From Mucilaginibacter_A sp050955045 (GTDB taxonomy: Bacteria > Bacteroidota > Bacteroidia > Sphingobacteriales > Sphingobacteriaceae), in the NCBI GenBank assembly GCA_050955045.1, contig JBPBQV010000030.1:186001-250000 (forward strand): a stretch of DNA of 64,000 bases. The letters are read 5' to 3'. Each line of letters opens with the position of its first letter. Positions within the stretch are counted from its first letter, which is position 1. The notes beneath the pieces were generated by a model that worked only from the letters and a program-made list of their open reading frames with translations, made no database searches and was not told where the DNA came from. Of the stretch, positions 51,039 through 60,382 are shown one piece after another. The position numbers and the translations under genes were made by a program.

Positions 51039-52511
51039 ATGAACACTAAAATATATTGGTTAGTCGATTTTTTACCTGCTAAAAGAAGCATTGTGTGGCT
51101 GCTTGTCAGTGCTTCTTTTATCGCACAAAAATCAGCAGCCCAAACCGCAGCCAAAATGGATTGGGTAAGCAAAGTTGGCGCGCATCTTTCAACCCAAAAA
51201 ACAACAGCGTTCAAGGTTAATAATTATGGTGCGGTAAACGATAGCACGGTTTTAAATACAAAAGCCATCCAGAAAACTATTGATAATTGTGCTGCAAAAG
51301 GCGGCGGAATAGTTATTTTTTCTCCGGGAAAATACCTGACTGGTTCACTTTTTTTGAAAAAAGGTGTTCAGTTTCGGGTAGATAAAGGTGTGGAAATTAA
51401 AGGCAGTCAGGATATTAAAGATTATCCGGAAATTGATACGCGCATTGCCGGAATCGAAATGAAATGGCCTGCTGCACTCATCAATGTTATTGATCAGCAA
51501 CAGGTTATGGTTTCCGGGAACGGTTTAATTAATGCACAGGGAAAAGTTTTCTGGGATTATTACTGGAATTTAAGGAAAGATTATGACGCAAAAGGTTTGC
51601 GCTGGATTGTAGATTACGATGCCAAACGGCCGCGCACCTTGCTGGTTTCCAATTCTTCGGATGTTTCCATTAAAGGCATCACTTTGCAGCAGGCTGGTTT
51701 CTGGACGGTGCAGCTTTTATACTCCAAAAATGTAACGGTTGATGGCATTACAATCCGAAATAATGTTGGCGGACACGGACCTTCTACCGATGGAATTGAT
51801 GTGGATTCTTCCAGTTGGGTGCTGGTTCAAAATTGCGATATCGATTGCAACGATGATGATTTCTGCCTGAAAGCTGGTCGCGATTGGGATGGATTACGTG
51901 TGAATAAACCAACAGAATATGTGGTAATTCGTGATTGTATTGCCCGAAAAGGTGCAGGTTTGTTGACTTTGGGCAGCGAAACTTCTGGCGGTATCCGGCA
52001 TGTATTGGCCACAAATCTGACTGGAAATGGAACGAGTAATGGCTTGAACATCAAATCGGCAACTACGCGCGGCGGGCAAATTGAAGATATTCATTTCGAA
52101 AATATCACCATGAACGGCGTGGGCACCGCGATGCAAATCACGATGAACTGGAACCCAAGCTACAGTTATTCTAAACTGCCGGAAGGTTATACGGAAGAAA
52201 CTTTGCCGCCGCACTGGAAAAAAATGCTGACCAAAGTAGAGCCTGCATCCAAAGGAATTCCTCATTTTAAAGATGTTTTTCTGGAGAATGTGAAAGTTAC
52301 GGATGCTAAAAAAGCTATCAACGCCCTTGGTTTGCCAGAATCGGAACTGATCAACTTCAATCTTAAAAATGTATCGATAAAAGCAGCAACGGCTGGTGAT
52401 ATTGAACTGGCGCAAGGCTGGAAGTTTGATCAGGTTTCGATCCAAACCAAAGATGGTTCGCAACTGGGCATAAAAAGTTCTACTAACATGAATATAGCAT
52501 TGGCCAAATGA
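51039..52511 (+). CDS. GH28 polygalacturonase-family hydrolase
   Basis: The 490-residue secreted enzyme has the GH28 right-handed beta-helix: STDGIDVDSS near residue 249, CNDDDFCLKAG near 272 with the catalytic aspartates, GSETSGGI near 312 in place of the GHG block, and NIKSA near 337. The GSETSGG form suggests an exo-acting or rhamnogalacturonan-directed member. The signal peptide region (IVWLLVSASFIAQKSAAQ) contains a forward (51080-51090) and a reverse (51110-51120) copy of the repeat motif. It opens a plus-strand pectin operon and overlaps the next gene by 4 nt. Confidence 0.93.
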   Translation: MNTKIYWLVDFLPAKRSIVWLLVSASFIAQKSAAQTAAKMDWVSKVGAHLSTQKTTAFKVNNYGAVNDSTVLNTKAIQKTIDNCAAKGGGIVIFSPGKYLTGSLFLKKGVQFRVDKGVEIKGSQDIKDYPEIDTRIAGIEMKWPAALINVIDQQQVMVSGNGLINAQGKVFWDYYWNLRKDYDAKGLRWIVDYDAKRPRTLLVSNSSDVSIKGITLQQAGFWTVQLLYSKNVTVDGITIRNNVGGHGPSTDGIDVDSSSWVLVQNCDIDCNDDDFCLKAGRDWDGLRVNKPTEYVVIRDCIARKGAGLLTLGSETSGGIRHVLATNLTGNGTSNGLNIKSATTRGGQIEDIHFENITMNGVGTAMQITMNWNPSYSYSKLPEGYTEETLPPHWKKMLTKVEPASKGIPHFKDVFLENVKVTDAKKAINALGLPESELINFNLKNVSIKAATAGDIELAQGWKFDQVSIQTKDGSQLGIKSSTNMNIALAK

Positions 52512-54202
52512 GAAAGATCCTAACCAAAAAAATTTTCTGTATTGCTTTTCTGCTTGCTTCTTTTATCGAGGTAAAATCGCAAAGCGTTCCGGTTTCGTTG
52601 GAAGTTAACTTCAACAAAGAAATTACACCGATGAGACCGATCTGGTCGTGGTTTGGTGCCGATGAACCCAACTATGCGTACATGAAAGACGGGCAGAAAC
52701 TGCTTTCAGAACTTTCCAAACTCAGTAAAAATCCCGTTTATTTCAGAGCCCACAATTTGTTAACTTCTGGCGATGGAACCGCAGCGTTAAAATGGGGTTC
52801 GACTAACATTTACACCGAAGATAAAAACGGAAAACCGGTTTACGATTTCACAATTGTTGACCGCATTTTTGATACATACATCAAAAGAGGCATTAAACCG
52901 CTGGCGCAAATTGGGTTTATGCCGGAGGCTTTGTCAACTCACCCGCAACCTTATCAGCATCATTGGCGTGCAGAAAAAGGTTATCAGCAAATTACAACCG
53001 GCTGGGCTTATCCGCCAAAAGATTACCAGAAATGGGGAAATCTGGTGTACGAATGGGTTAAACATTGTGTGCAGCGATACGGGCAAAAGGAAGTGGAAAG
53101 CTGGTACTGGGAAGTTTGGAATGAACCAAACGGTTTTTACTGGAAAGGAACGGTACCCGAGTTTTATAAATTGTATGATTATGCAGCTGCTGGTTTAAAA
53201 CGTGCTTTGCCATCAGCTAAAATTGGCGGGCCAAATGTTGCAGGAACAGGCGGAGCTGGCGGAAGCAAGTTTTTAAGTGGATTTATTGAACACTGTATTT
53301 CGGATACCAATTTTGTTACCGGTAAAATTGGTTCTCCGTTGGATATAGTTTTATTTCATGCTAAAGGTTCGCCTAAATTTAAAAACGGCATGGTGGAAAT
53401 GAATATGGCGCCGCAACTGCACGATATTGAAACCGGATTTAAAATCGTAAAGTCTTATCCTCAAACTCAAAATCTTCCTGTTATTCTGGGCGAATCTGAT
53501 CCGGAAGGCTGCGCTGCCTGCGGGATGCAAACCAATCCTGAAAACGCTTACCGCAACGGAACGATGTTTTCCAGTTATACGGCTGCTTCTTTTGCCAGGG
53601 AATATTTATTGGCCGATCAATATCAGGTCAATTTTAAAGGCGCTGTTTCCTGGTCGTTCGAGTTTGAAGATCAGCCTTGGTTCGCCGGTTTTCGCGATCT
53701 GGCAACCAACGGCGTGGACAAGCCGGTTTTAAATGTTTTCCGGATGTTTGGAATGATGGAAGGAAGCCGGGTTGAAGTAACCGGCAACAAAATGTATCCG
53801 CTAAAAACAGTACGAGATTCCAGCGTTCGTAACCAAACGGATATTGGCGGATTGGCTTCAAAAGATAAAAATGCAGCTGCTGTAATGGTTTGGAATTATC
53901 ATGATGATGATTTGCAGGAAAGTGCAAGTTCAGTGACCATCAACCTGAATGGTTTGCCTGCAAAAACGGTAAAAGTTACGCAATATCTGATTGATCAAAA
54001 CCACAGCAATTCGTACCAGGTTTGGAAGAAAATGGGTTCTCCGCAGAAACCAACTACTGCGCAAATTGCAGAACTGGAAAAAGCAGGAATGCTGCAAACG
54101 ACTGGAAATATCCAAAATTTAACTGTTGCTGATGGTAGACTGGAATTGAAAATTTTATTAGAGCGGCAAGCGGTTACATTATTAAAATTGGACTGGAAAT
54201 AA
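52508..54202 (+). CDS. GH39-like glycoside hydrolase
   Basis: The 564-residue protein has a signal peptide (IAFLLASFIEVKSQ), a (beta/alpha)8 domain with the acid/base in EVWNEPNGFYW near residue 205 and a nucleophile candidate in ILGESDPEGC near 328, and a C-terminal beta domain. GH39 members include beta-xylosidases and, in Bacteroidetes pectin loci, other exo-enzymes. It overlaps GH28 by 4 nt (ATGA). A reverse motif copy (52555-52565) is read as LASFIE in the signal peptide. Exact substrate is not visible. Confidence 0.85.
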   Translation: MRKILTKKIFCIAFLLASFIEVKSQSVPVSLEVNFNKEITPMRPIWSWFGADEPNYAYMKDGQKLLSELSKLSKNPVYFRAHNLLTSGDGTAALKWGSTNIYTEDKNGKPVYDFTIVDRIFDTYIKRGIKPLAQIGFMPEALSTHPQPYQHHWRAEKGYQQITTGWAYPPKDYQKWGNLVYEWVKHCVQRYGQKEVESWYWEVWNEPNGFYWKGTVPEFYKLYDYAAAGLKRALPSAKIGGPNVAGTGGAGGSKFLSGFIEHCISDTNFVTGKIGSPLDIVLFHAKGSPKFKNGMVEMNMAPQLHDIETGFKIVKSYPQTQNLPVILGESDPEGCAACGMQTNPENAYRNGTMFSSYTAASFAREYLLADQYQVNFKGAVSWSFEFEDQPWFAGFRDLATNGVDKPVLNVFRMFGMMEGSRVEVTGNKMYPLKTVRDSSVRNQTDIGGLASKDKNAAAVMVWNYHDDDLQESASSVTINLNGLPAKTVKVTQYLIDQNHSNSYQVWKKMGSPQKPTTAQIAELEKAGMLQTTGNIQNLTVADGRLELKILLERQAVTLLKLDWK

Positions 54203-54208
54203 CCTGAT

Positions 54209-56101
54209 ATGAATAAAAAGCTATGCTTCCGGTTTTTATTGATTTTAGTTTCGTGCTTTTTTTATGCCACAAAAATCAGTGCGCAACGGCAGATGGAAAA
54301 TCTGGATCGTGGCATCATCGCTGTACATACAAACGCTGATTCTGTTTTTGTTAGCTGGCGAATGCTGGGCACCGAACCGCAAAGTATCAGCTTTAATTTA
54401 TACCGGAAAACAGGCAATGCCTCCGCAATAAAACTCAACAGAAGCCCGATTTCAGAAAGCACCAATTTTGAAGATGCTAAAGTTGATTTTTCTCAGCCCA
54501 ACTCTTATTTTATAAAACCTGTTTTAAAAGGAGCGGAACAGGAAGCAAGCAAACTGTACATTTTGGCAGCCAATGCGCCGGTGCAGCAATACATCAACAT
54601 TCCGCTTAAAACGCCTCAAGGTTATACACCAAATGATGCTTCCGTGGGTGATTTGGATGGTGATGGCGAGTACGAAATTGTGGTGCACCAAACTGCCCGA
54701 AGCATTGATACGCCTTCTCCCGGCATTTCCGGTATTCCGATTTTTCAGGCTTATAAAATGGACGGCACGTTGTTGTGGCAGATCAATTTGGGCAAAAATA
54801 TTCGCGAAGGCGCGCATTATACTCAGTTTATGGTTTATGATCTGGACGGAGATGGCATTGCCGAATTTGCCTGCAAAACTGCCGATGGAACGGTTGATGG
54901 AAAAGGAAAAGTGATTGGAGATTCGACCAAAGACTGGCGCAATTTAAGCGTTCCGCCTAAAAATGTTTTGTATGGAAAAATCCTGAATGGGCCGGAATAT
55001 TTTACCATTTTCAGCGGTAAAACCGGCGAAGCTTTGGCTACAACGGATTATATTCCAAATCGTTATCCGACAAACGGCTGGAACGGACATGGTGGAAACG
55101 GCGGGCATGATGATACGGGCAATCGTGTTGATCGGTTTACAGCTTGTGTGGCTTATTTGGATGGCATTCATCCAAGCGTAATCATGTGCCGCGGTTATTA
55201 TGGCCGCTCGGTTTTGGCCGCCTGGGATTGGCGGAACGGAAAACTGACTTCGCGCTGGATTTTTGACAGCAAAGACGGCGAAAATCCTTATTCCGGTCAG
55301 GGTTATCATACAATAAGTGTGGCTGATGTGGATGGCGACGGCAAAGATGAAATTATCTATGGATCAATGGTCGTAGATGATAACGGCAAAGGACTTTTCA
55401 GCACCCGCTTCCGTCATGGCGATGCGTTGCATGTAACCGATTTGGATATTTCACGGCCCGGACTGGAAGTTTTTGGTGTGCACGAAATTGAGGAAGGAAC
55501 CAAAGGTCCAGGCGCAACGGTTTACGATGCCCGTACTAGCGAAACGCTTTTTAAAGGTACTATGGATCAGGATGTTGGGCGAGGCGTTGCAGATGATATT
55601 GATCCTTCAAATCCCGGCGCAGAAATGTGGTGGTCAGGCTCCAACGGTTTATATTCGATAAAAGGAGTACGCATTGGCGATGCGCCACGATCAACCAATT
55701 TTTTAAGCTGGTGGGACGGCGATCTGAACCGCGAATTGCTGGACGGCAATCATATTGATAAATATAAAGGCGGCAGATTGTTAACGGCAGAAGGTTGCGT
55801 TTCTAACAACGGCACCAAATCAACACCTGCTTTAAGTGCAGATTTATTTGGCGACTGGCGCGAAGAAGTAATCTTTCGCACGGCTGATAATCAGAATTTG
55901 CGGATTTATACCACCACCATTCCCACCAAACATAAAATTTATACGCTGATGCACGATCCGCACTATCGGTTAAGCATCGCCTGGCAAAACGTAGGCTACA
56001 ACCAGCCGCCGCATACAGGTTTTTATTTGGGAAGTGATATGAAAACATTGCCAAAACCAAATATTGTGCTGGTAAAAACAGCATCAGCTTCTAGAAAATA
56101 A
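54209..56101 (+). CDS. PL11 rhamnogalacturonan lyase
   Basis: The 630-residue enzyme matches PL11 (YesW/YesX type): signal peptide, then MENLDRGIIAVHT and an eight-bladed propeller with calcium-binding loops such as VGDLDGDGEYEIVV, VYDLDGDGIAEF and VADVDGDGKDEIIYG. NGWNGHGGNGGHDDTG and DLFGDWREEVIFR are typical family blocks. It cleaves rhamnogalacturonan I backbones by beta-elimination. It starts 7 bp after the GH39-like gene and ends 7 bp before the GH43-like gene. A TAAAAACAGCA variant (56073-56083) codes its C-terminus. Confidence 0.95.
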   Translation: MNKKLCFRFLLILVSCFFYATKISAQRQMENLDRGIIAVHTNADSVFVSWRMLGTEPQSISFNLYRKTGNASAIKLNRSPISESTNFEDAKVDFSQPNSYFIKPVLKGAEQEASKLYILAANAPVQQYINIPLKTPQGYTPNDASVGDLDGDGEYEIVVHQTARSIDTPSPGISGIPIFQAYKMDGTLLWQINLGKNIREGAHYTQFMVYDLDGDGIAEFACKTADGTVDGKGKVIGDSTKDWRNLSVPPKNVLYGKILNGPEYFTIFSGKTGEALATTDYIPNRYPTNGWNGHGGNGGHDDTGNRVDRFTACVAYLDGIHPSVIMCRGYYGRSVLAAWDWRNGKLTSRWIFDSKDGENPYSGQGYHTISVADVDGDGKDEIIYGSMVVDDNGKGLFSTRFRHGDALHVTDLDISRPGLEVFGVHEIEEGTKGPGATVYDARTSETLFKGTMDQDVGRGVADDIDPSNPGAEMWWSGSNGLYSIKGVRIGDAPRSTNFLSWWDGDLNRELLDGNHIDKYKGGRLLTAEGCVSNNGTKSTPALSADLFGDWREEVIFRTADNQNLRIYTTTIPTKHKIYTLMHDPHYRLSIAWQNVGYNQPPHTGFYLGSDMKTLPKPNIVLVKTASASRK

Positions 56102-56107
56102 TAGTTA

Positions 56108-57154
56108 ATGATGAATAGCACAGGAACAAGATTTTTAGGTGGTAAAAGAAGCATCATTTCAGCAATGTTTTGCCTATTGATATTATGCTTCTTTTATCAG
56201 GCAAAATCTCAAAACATAAATCCGAAAGGTAATTTGGCAGATAAACCACTGTTCCGCGATCCTGTTTTTGATGGAGCAGCTGATCCGGCAATCATCTTCA
56301 ACCCAAAAACAAAAAAATGGCTCATGTTTTACACCAACCGTCGCGCAAGTGATACCACTGCAAAAGGCGTAACTTGGGTGCATGGCACAAAAATCGGCAT
56401 AGCAGAATCTAAAAACGGCGTGCACTGGAAGTATCACGAAACGGCAAATATTGATTATAAAAAAGGCGATGATACTTATTGGGCACCAGAAATTATAGCA
56501 GATAAAGGAACTTATCATATGTATTTAACTTATGTTCCGGGAATTTTTACTGACTGGAACCATCCGCGAAGCATACTTCATTTAACCAGCAAAAACCTGT
56601 ACGACTGGCATTACGAAAGCACTTTAAATCTGGCTTCGGATAAACTAATTGATGCCTGCGTAATCAAATTGCCAAACGGTTCATGGCGGATGTGGTACAA
56701 CAACGAGCGCGATCATAAATCAATTTATTATGCTGATAGCGAAGATTTGTACTCCTGGAAAGATCAGGGAAAAGCAGTTAACGAAAGAGGAGAAGGGCCA
56801 AAAGTTTTTTACTGGCAAAAGAAGTATTGGATGATTATTGATGTTTGGCGAGGCTTGGTTGCTTATTCATCTGCTGATTTATTGACCTGGAAAAAGCAGG
56901 ATGGCAACCTATTGCAAACACCCGGAAAAGGGAAAGACGACGGCGTAATGGGCGGCCACGCGGATGTAATTGTCAACAATAATCACGCGTATCTCTTCTA
57001 TTTTACGCATCCCAGCCGCACGCCGGTAAATGCCGGTAAAGATGGTTTTGAACAGAAACGAAGTTCGATACAAGTGGTAGAACTTCAGTATCAAAACGGA
57101 TTAATTACCTGCAACCGCGATTTGCCAACTTACATTCATCTTCAACCTAAATAA
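56108..57154 (+). CDS. GH43-like five-bladed propeller hydrolase
   Basis: The 348-residue protein has a signal region and a five-bladed propeller of the GH43 type, with a nucleophile/base aspartate candidate in FDGAADPAII, DTYWAPEII near residue 125 and the glutamate in ERGEGPKVFYW near 229. Arabinosidase or galactosidase activity on side chains is plausible. Forward (56143-56153) and reverse (56186-56196) motif copies bracket the signal peptide and can pair. It sits in the pectin operon, 10 bp before the GH2 gene. Confidence 0.82.
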   Translation: MMNSTGTRFLGGKRSIISAMFCLLILCFFYQAKSQNINPKGNLADKPLFRDPVFDGAADPAIIFNPKTKKWLMFYTNRRASDTTAKGVTWVHGTKIGIAESKNGVHWKYHETANIDYKKGDDTYWAPEIIADKGTYHMYLTYVPGIFTDWNHPRSILHLTSKNLYDWHYESTLNLASDKLIDACVIKLPNGSWRMWYNNERDHKSIYYADSEDLYSWKDQGKAVNERGEGPKVFYWQKKYWMIIDVWRGLVAYSSADLLTWKKQDGNLLQTPGKGKDDGVMGGHADVIVNNNHAYLFYFTHPSRTPVNAGKDGFEQKRSSIQVVELQYQNGLITCNRDLPTYIHLQPK

Positions 57155-57163
57155 TTATAAAAT

Positions 57164-59548
57164 ATGTTACTTTTTTTTCGGTCAGATAATTTAATAAATC
57201 AGTGTAAACGATTTTTTTTGTTTGGGTTGATACTGTTTTTATCACCTTTTTTTCTGCACGCACAAAGTAATCCCGAAGGAAGAACAACAACTTCTTTTGA
57301 TAACGACTGGCGGTTTTTAAAAAGCGATGTAACAGGAGCAGAAAAATCTTCTTTTGATGACTCAAAATGGCGAAAATTAAATGTGCCGCATGATTGGAGC
57401 ATTGAAGGTCCGTACGATCAGAATAATCCAACCGGCCGCGGCGGCGGTTATTTGCCTGCCGGAATTGGCTGGTACCGCAAAACTTTTACGCTAAACGAAG
57501 CAGATGCGAAACGCAAAGTTTCCATCGAGTTTGATGGCGTGATGACCAACAGCGATGTTTGGATCAATGGTTTTCATTTAGGAAAACGGCCTTACGGCTA
57601 CAGCAGTTTCAGCTATGATTTATCCGGCCATTTAAATTTTGGCAAAGGAAAAACCAACGTTTTAGCCGTTCGCGCGGATAATTCTGTGCAGCCAGCTTCG
57701 CGTTATTATACTGGTGCGGGAATTTATCGGCATGTTCGTTTGGTTTCCACAAATGATGTTCATTTAGATCATTGGGGAACTTATATTACTTCAACACAAG
57801 TTAGTGCGGCAAAAGCAAATATAAAAGTTCAGGTTAAAATTAGCAATGAAGCTGCTGCAGCTAATGAAATTACTTTACAAACTTTGCTGATCGATCCTTC
57901 GGGGAAAACTGTAAAATCAACAGAAACCAAACAAACGGTTGCTGCCGGAAAAACGGTTGAAGCCAATCACGAAATCGAAGTCAACAATCCGCAATTGTGG
58001 AATCTGGAACAGCCGAATCTGTATCGTGCAGTTACTAAAATTATCTCTAACGGAAAAACTGTTGATACTCAAACAACCACTTTCGGTATTCGCGACAGCA
58101 AATTTGAAGCGGCAACCGGTTACTGGCTCAATGGAAAAAACATCAAGATAAAAGGCGTATGCCTGCATCACGATGGCGGTGCAGTTGGCGCGGCGGTTCC
58201 GTTAGCGGTTTGGGAACGTAGATTTAAGCTGCTAAAAGAAGCAGGCGTAAATGCCATCCGAACTTCGCATAATCCGGTTGCACCGGAGTTTTTAGATTTA
58301 TGTGACCAGATGGGATTTTTGGTGATGGACGAAACTTTTGATACCTGGACGGCAGCCAAAAACAACGGCGAAAAAGGCTACAATTTATATTTTACCGATT
58401 GGTGGAAAAAAGATACGGAAGACATGATTTTGCGCGATCGTAACCATCCGTCTATCGTAATTTACAGTGTTGGGAATGAAATTCATGATAATTTAGACAG
58501 CCCGGAAGGCTTTAAAAAGTACAAAGATCAGCAGAATTTGGTGCATCAGCTTGATCCAACGCGGCCGGTTACGATGGCTTTATTCCGCCCGAATGTTTCT
58601 AAAGTTTATGCAAATGGATTTGCAGCTACGATGGATGTAGTTGGTCAGAATTACCGTGAAAATGAACTGATTGCAGCACATGATGCGCACCCAGACTGGA
58701 AAGTCATCGGCACAGAAAATACGCATGTATTGGTTCAATGGTTGGCTTTGCGCGATAAACCTTACATGGCCGGCCAGTTTTTGTGGACCGGAATTGATTA
58801 TTTGGGTGAAGAAGATTGGCCAAACGTAACCAACAATCAGGGATTGTTTGACAGAACCGGCGGCTGGAAACAGCAGGCTTTGCAACGCCAAAGTTGGTGG
58901 AGCGATAAGCCGGTTGTGCATATCGTCCGCAAATCCGACAATGCCGGAGCCGGAAACTGGGTTGCCGATTGGACGCCAACAGATTTTGATACGTATGACA
59001 ATGCTAAAATTCAGGTTTACAGCAATTGTGATGACGTAGAGCTATTTTTAAACGGCAAATCTCTCGGCACAAAATCTAAACCAGCAAATGATTCGCCCAG
59101 AGAGTGGGACGATGTAACTTTTGAAAAAGGTATGCTCAAAGCAGTGGGCAAAAATAAAGGTGCAACAGTTGCTTCTGAAGAGTTTAAATCTGCCGGTGCG
59201 CCTGCTAAAATTGTGCTTTCGGTTGATAAAAACAAGTTGGCAAATACCTGGGACGATGTGGTTTATGTTACGGCAACTATTGTAGATGCGCAGGGAATTC
59301 CTTGTCCGAACTCGGATAAACTGATCAAATTTAGCATTAATGGAGGCGGAGAAATTGCGGCGGTTGATAATGGAAATATTGCCAGTCATGAATTATATCA
59401 AACCACCGAAAGAAGTGCTTACCGCGGAACTTGCATTGCCATCATCAAAGCAAAATCATCTAACGGAAAAGTAGTGGTAAAAGCAGCATCTGCGGGTTTG
59501 GCTGAAGGTTCTGTTACGGTTGATTTAACTTCATCTCAAACAAAATAA
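57164..59548 (+). CDS. GH2 beta-galactosidase-type hydrolase
   Basis: The 794-residue enzyme has the GH2 sugar-binding domain (WRKLNVPHDWSIEGPY, GIGWYRKTF), an Ig-like domain, a TIM barrel with acid/base glutamate in SVGNEIHD near residue 437 and a nucleophile candidate in GTENTH near 516, and a C-terminal DUF4982/Ig-type region. It should remove terminal beta-linked sugars, probably galactose, from RG-I side chains. The signal peptide codons contain a TACTGTTTTTA variant of the motif (57230-57240). It is 3 bp from the next gene. Confidence 0.9.
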   Translation: MLLFFRSDNLINQCKRFFLFGLILFLSPFFLHAQSNPEGRTTTSFDNDWRFLKSDVTGAEKSSFDDSKWRKLNVPHDWSIEGPYDQNNPTGRGGGYLPAGIGWYRKTFTLNEADAKRKVSIEFDGVMTNSDVWINGFHLGKRPYGYSSFSYDLSGHLNFGKGKTNVLAVRADNSVQPASRYYTGAGIYRHVRLVSTNDVHLDHWGTYITSTQVSAAKANIKVQVKISNEAAAANEITLQTLLIDPSGKTVKSTETKQTVAAGKTVEANHEIEVNNPQLWNLEQPNLYRAVTKIISNGKTVDTQTTTFGIRDSKFEAATGYWLNGKNIKIKGVCLHHDGGAVGAAVPLAVWERRFKLLKEAGVNAIRTSHNPVAPEFLDLCDQMGFLVMDETFDTWTAAKNNGEKGYNLYFTDWWKKDTEDMILRDRNHPSIVIYSVGNEIHDNLDSPEGFKKYKDQQNLVHQLDPTRPVTMALFRPNVSKVYANGFAATMDVVGQNYRENELIAAHDAHPDWKVIGTENTHVLVQWLALRDKPYMAGQFLWTGIDYLGEEDWPNVTNNQGLFDRTGGWKQQALQRQSWWSDKPVVHIVRKSDNAGAGNWVADWTPTDFDTYDNAKIQVYSNCDDVELFLNGKSLGTKSKPANDSPREWDDVTFEKGMLKAVGKNKGATVASEEFKSAGAPAKIVLSVDKNKLANTWDDVVYVTATIVDAQGIPCPNSDKLIKFSINGGGEIAAVDNGNIASHELYQTTERSAYRGTCIAIIKAKSSNGKVVVKAASAGLAEGSVTVDLTSSQTK

Positions 59549-59550
59549 TT

Positions 59551-60330
59551 ATGAAAAAAAATATTTTTAAACTAAAACCAATGCTGTTTTTAGCAGCATT
59601 TTTTCTGGTTTGCTGCGGATTTTTGTGGCAGCAAAACCGGCATACGCTTTATATCATTGGCGATTCTACCGTTAGAAACACCAACAATGTGCAGCGCGGC
59701 TGGGGCATGTTTATTCAAAGTTATTTCGACAGCACGAAACTGGCCGTTAGTAATCAAGCAATGGCTGGCCGGAGCACGCGGACTTTTATTAAAGAAGGTC
59801 GTTGGGACAAAGTTTTATCAACCTTAAAAACCGGAGATTTTTTGATGATGCAGTTTGGCCATAACGAAGGCAGCGTTCCCGATACTTCCAAAGCCGGTTA
59901 CCGCGGTGTTTTAAAAGGAACTGGCGATGAAACCAAAGAACTGGTTTGGCCCGATGGAAAACCCGAAAGCGTGCATACTTACGGCTGGTATTTGAGCAAA
60001 TTTGTGAAAGAAGCCAAAGCAAAAGGTGCAACAGTTTTTATCTGTTCGATGATTCCGAGAAACGAATGGGAAAATAACAAGGTAAAAAGAGCATCCGGCG
60101 ATTACGGCAAATGGGCGCAGGAAGTGGCGCAGCGCGAAGGTGCTTCTTTTATTGACCTAAATGCGCTAACAGCTGATAAATACGATAAACTGGGCGCAGA
60201 TGAAGTGAAAAAGTTTTTCCCCGGAGATCATACACATACCAATGAAGCTGGCGCAAAAATAAATGCACAGTCTATAATTGATGGTTTGAAGGGATTGAAA
60301 AATGATCCTTTAAAATCATATTTTCTGTAA
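59551..60330 (+). CDS. CE12 rhamnogalacturonan acetylesterase, copy 1
   Basis: The 259-residue SGNH hydrolase has a signal peptide or anchor (PMLFLAAFFLVCCGF), IIGDSTVR with the catalytic serine near residue 36, MMQFGHNEG near 104 and the Asp/His pair in PGDHTHTNE near 226. CE12 enzymes remove acetyl groups from rhamnogalacturonan so the lyase and hydrolases can act. It is about half identical by eye to the next gene, a tandem duplicate. Motif copies are at 59582-59592 (TGCTGTTTTTA, signal peptide) and 60141-60151 (read as GASFIDL). Confidence 0.92.
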   Translation: MKKNIFKLKPMLFLAAFFLVCCGFLWQQNRHTLYIIGDSTVRNTNNVQRGWGMFIQSYFDSTKLAVSNQAMAGRSTRTFIKEGRWDKVLSTLKTGDFLMMQFGHNEGSVPDTSKAGYRGVLKGTGDETKELVWPDGKPESVHTYGWYLSKFVKEAKAKGATVFICSMIPRNEWENNKVKRASGDYGKWAQEVAQREGASFIDLNALTADKYDKLGADEVKKFFPGDHTHTNEAGAKINAQSIIDGLKGLKNDPLKSYFL

Positions 60331-60335
60331 AAAGA

Positions 60336-60353
60336 GTCTATAAAAGAAGTATC
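60336..60353 (+). repeat. Forward T-variant motif copy between the CE12 genes
   Basis: TAAAAGAAGTA at 60341-60351, in the 52-bp gap between the two esterase genes. Confidence 0.65.
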
Positions 60354-60382
60354 TACCATAAAGAACCTGAACAAATATTATC

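Noticed and set aside
58233..58243. Exact motif in the GH2 gene as evidence of DNA-level selection
   Set aside because: Counted, but LLKEAGVNAIRTSHNP is a conserved GH2 block, so the protein may explain this copy alone.
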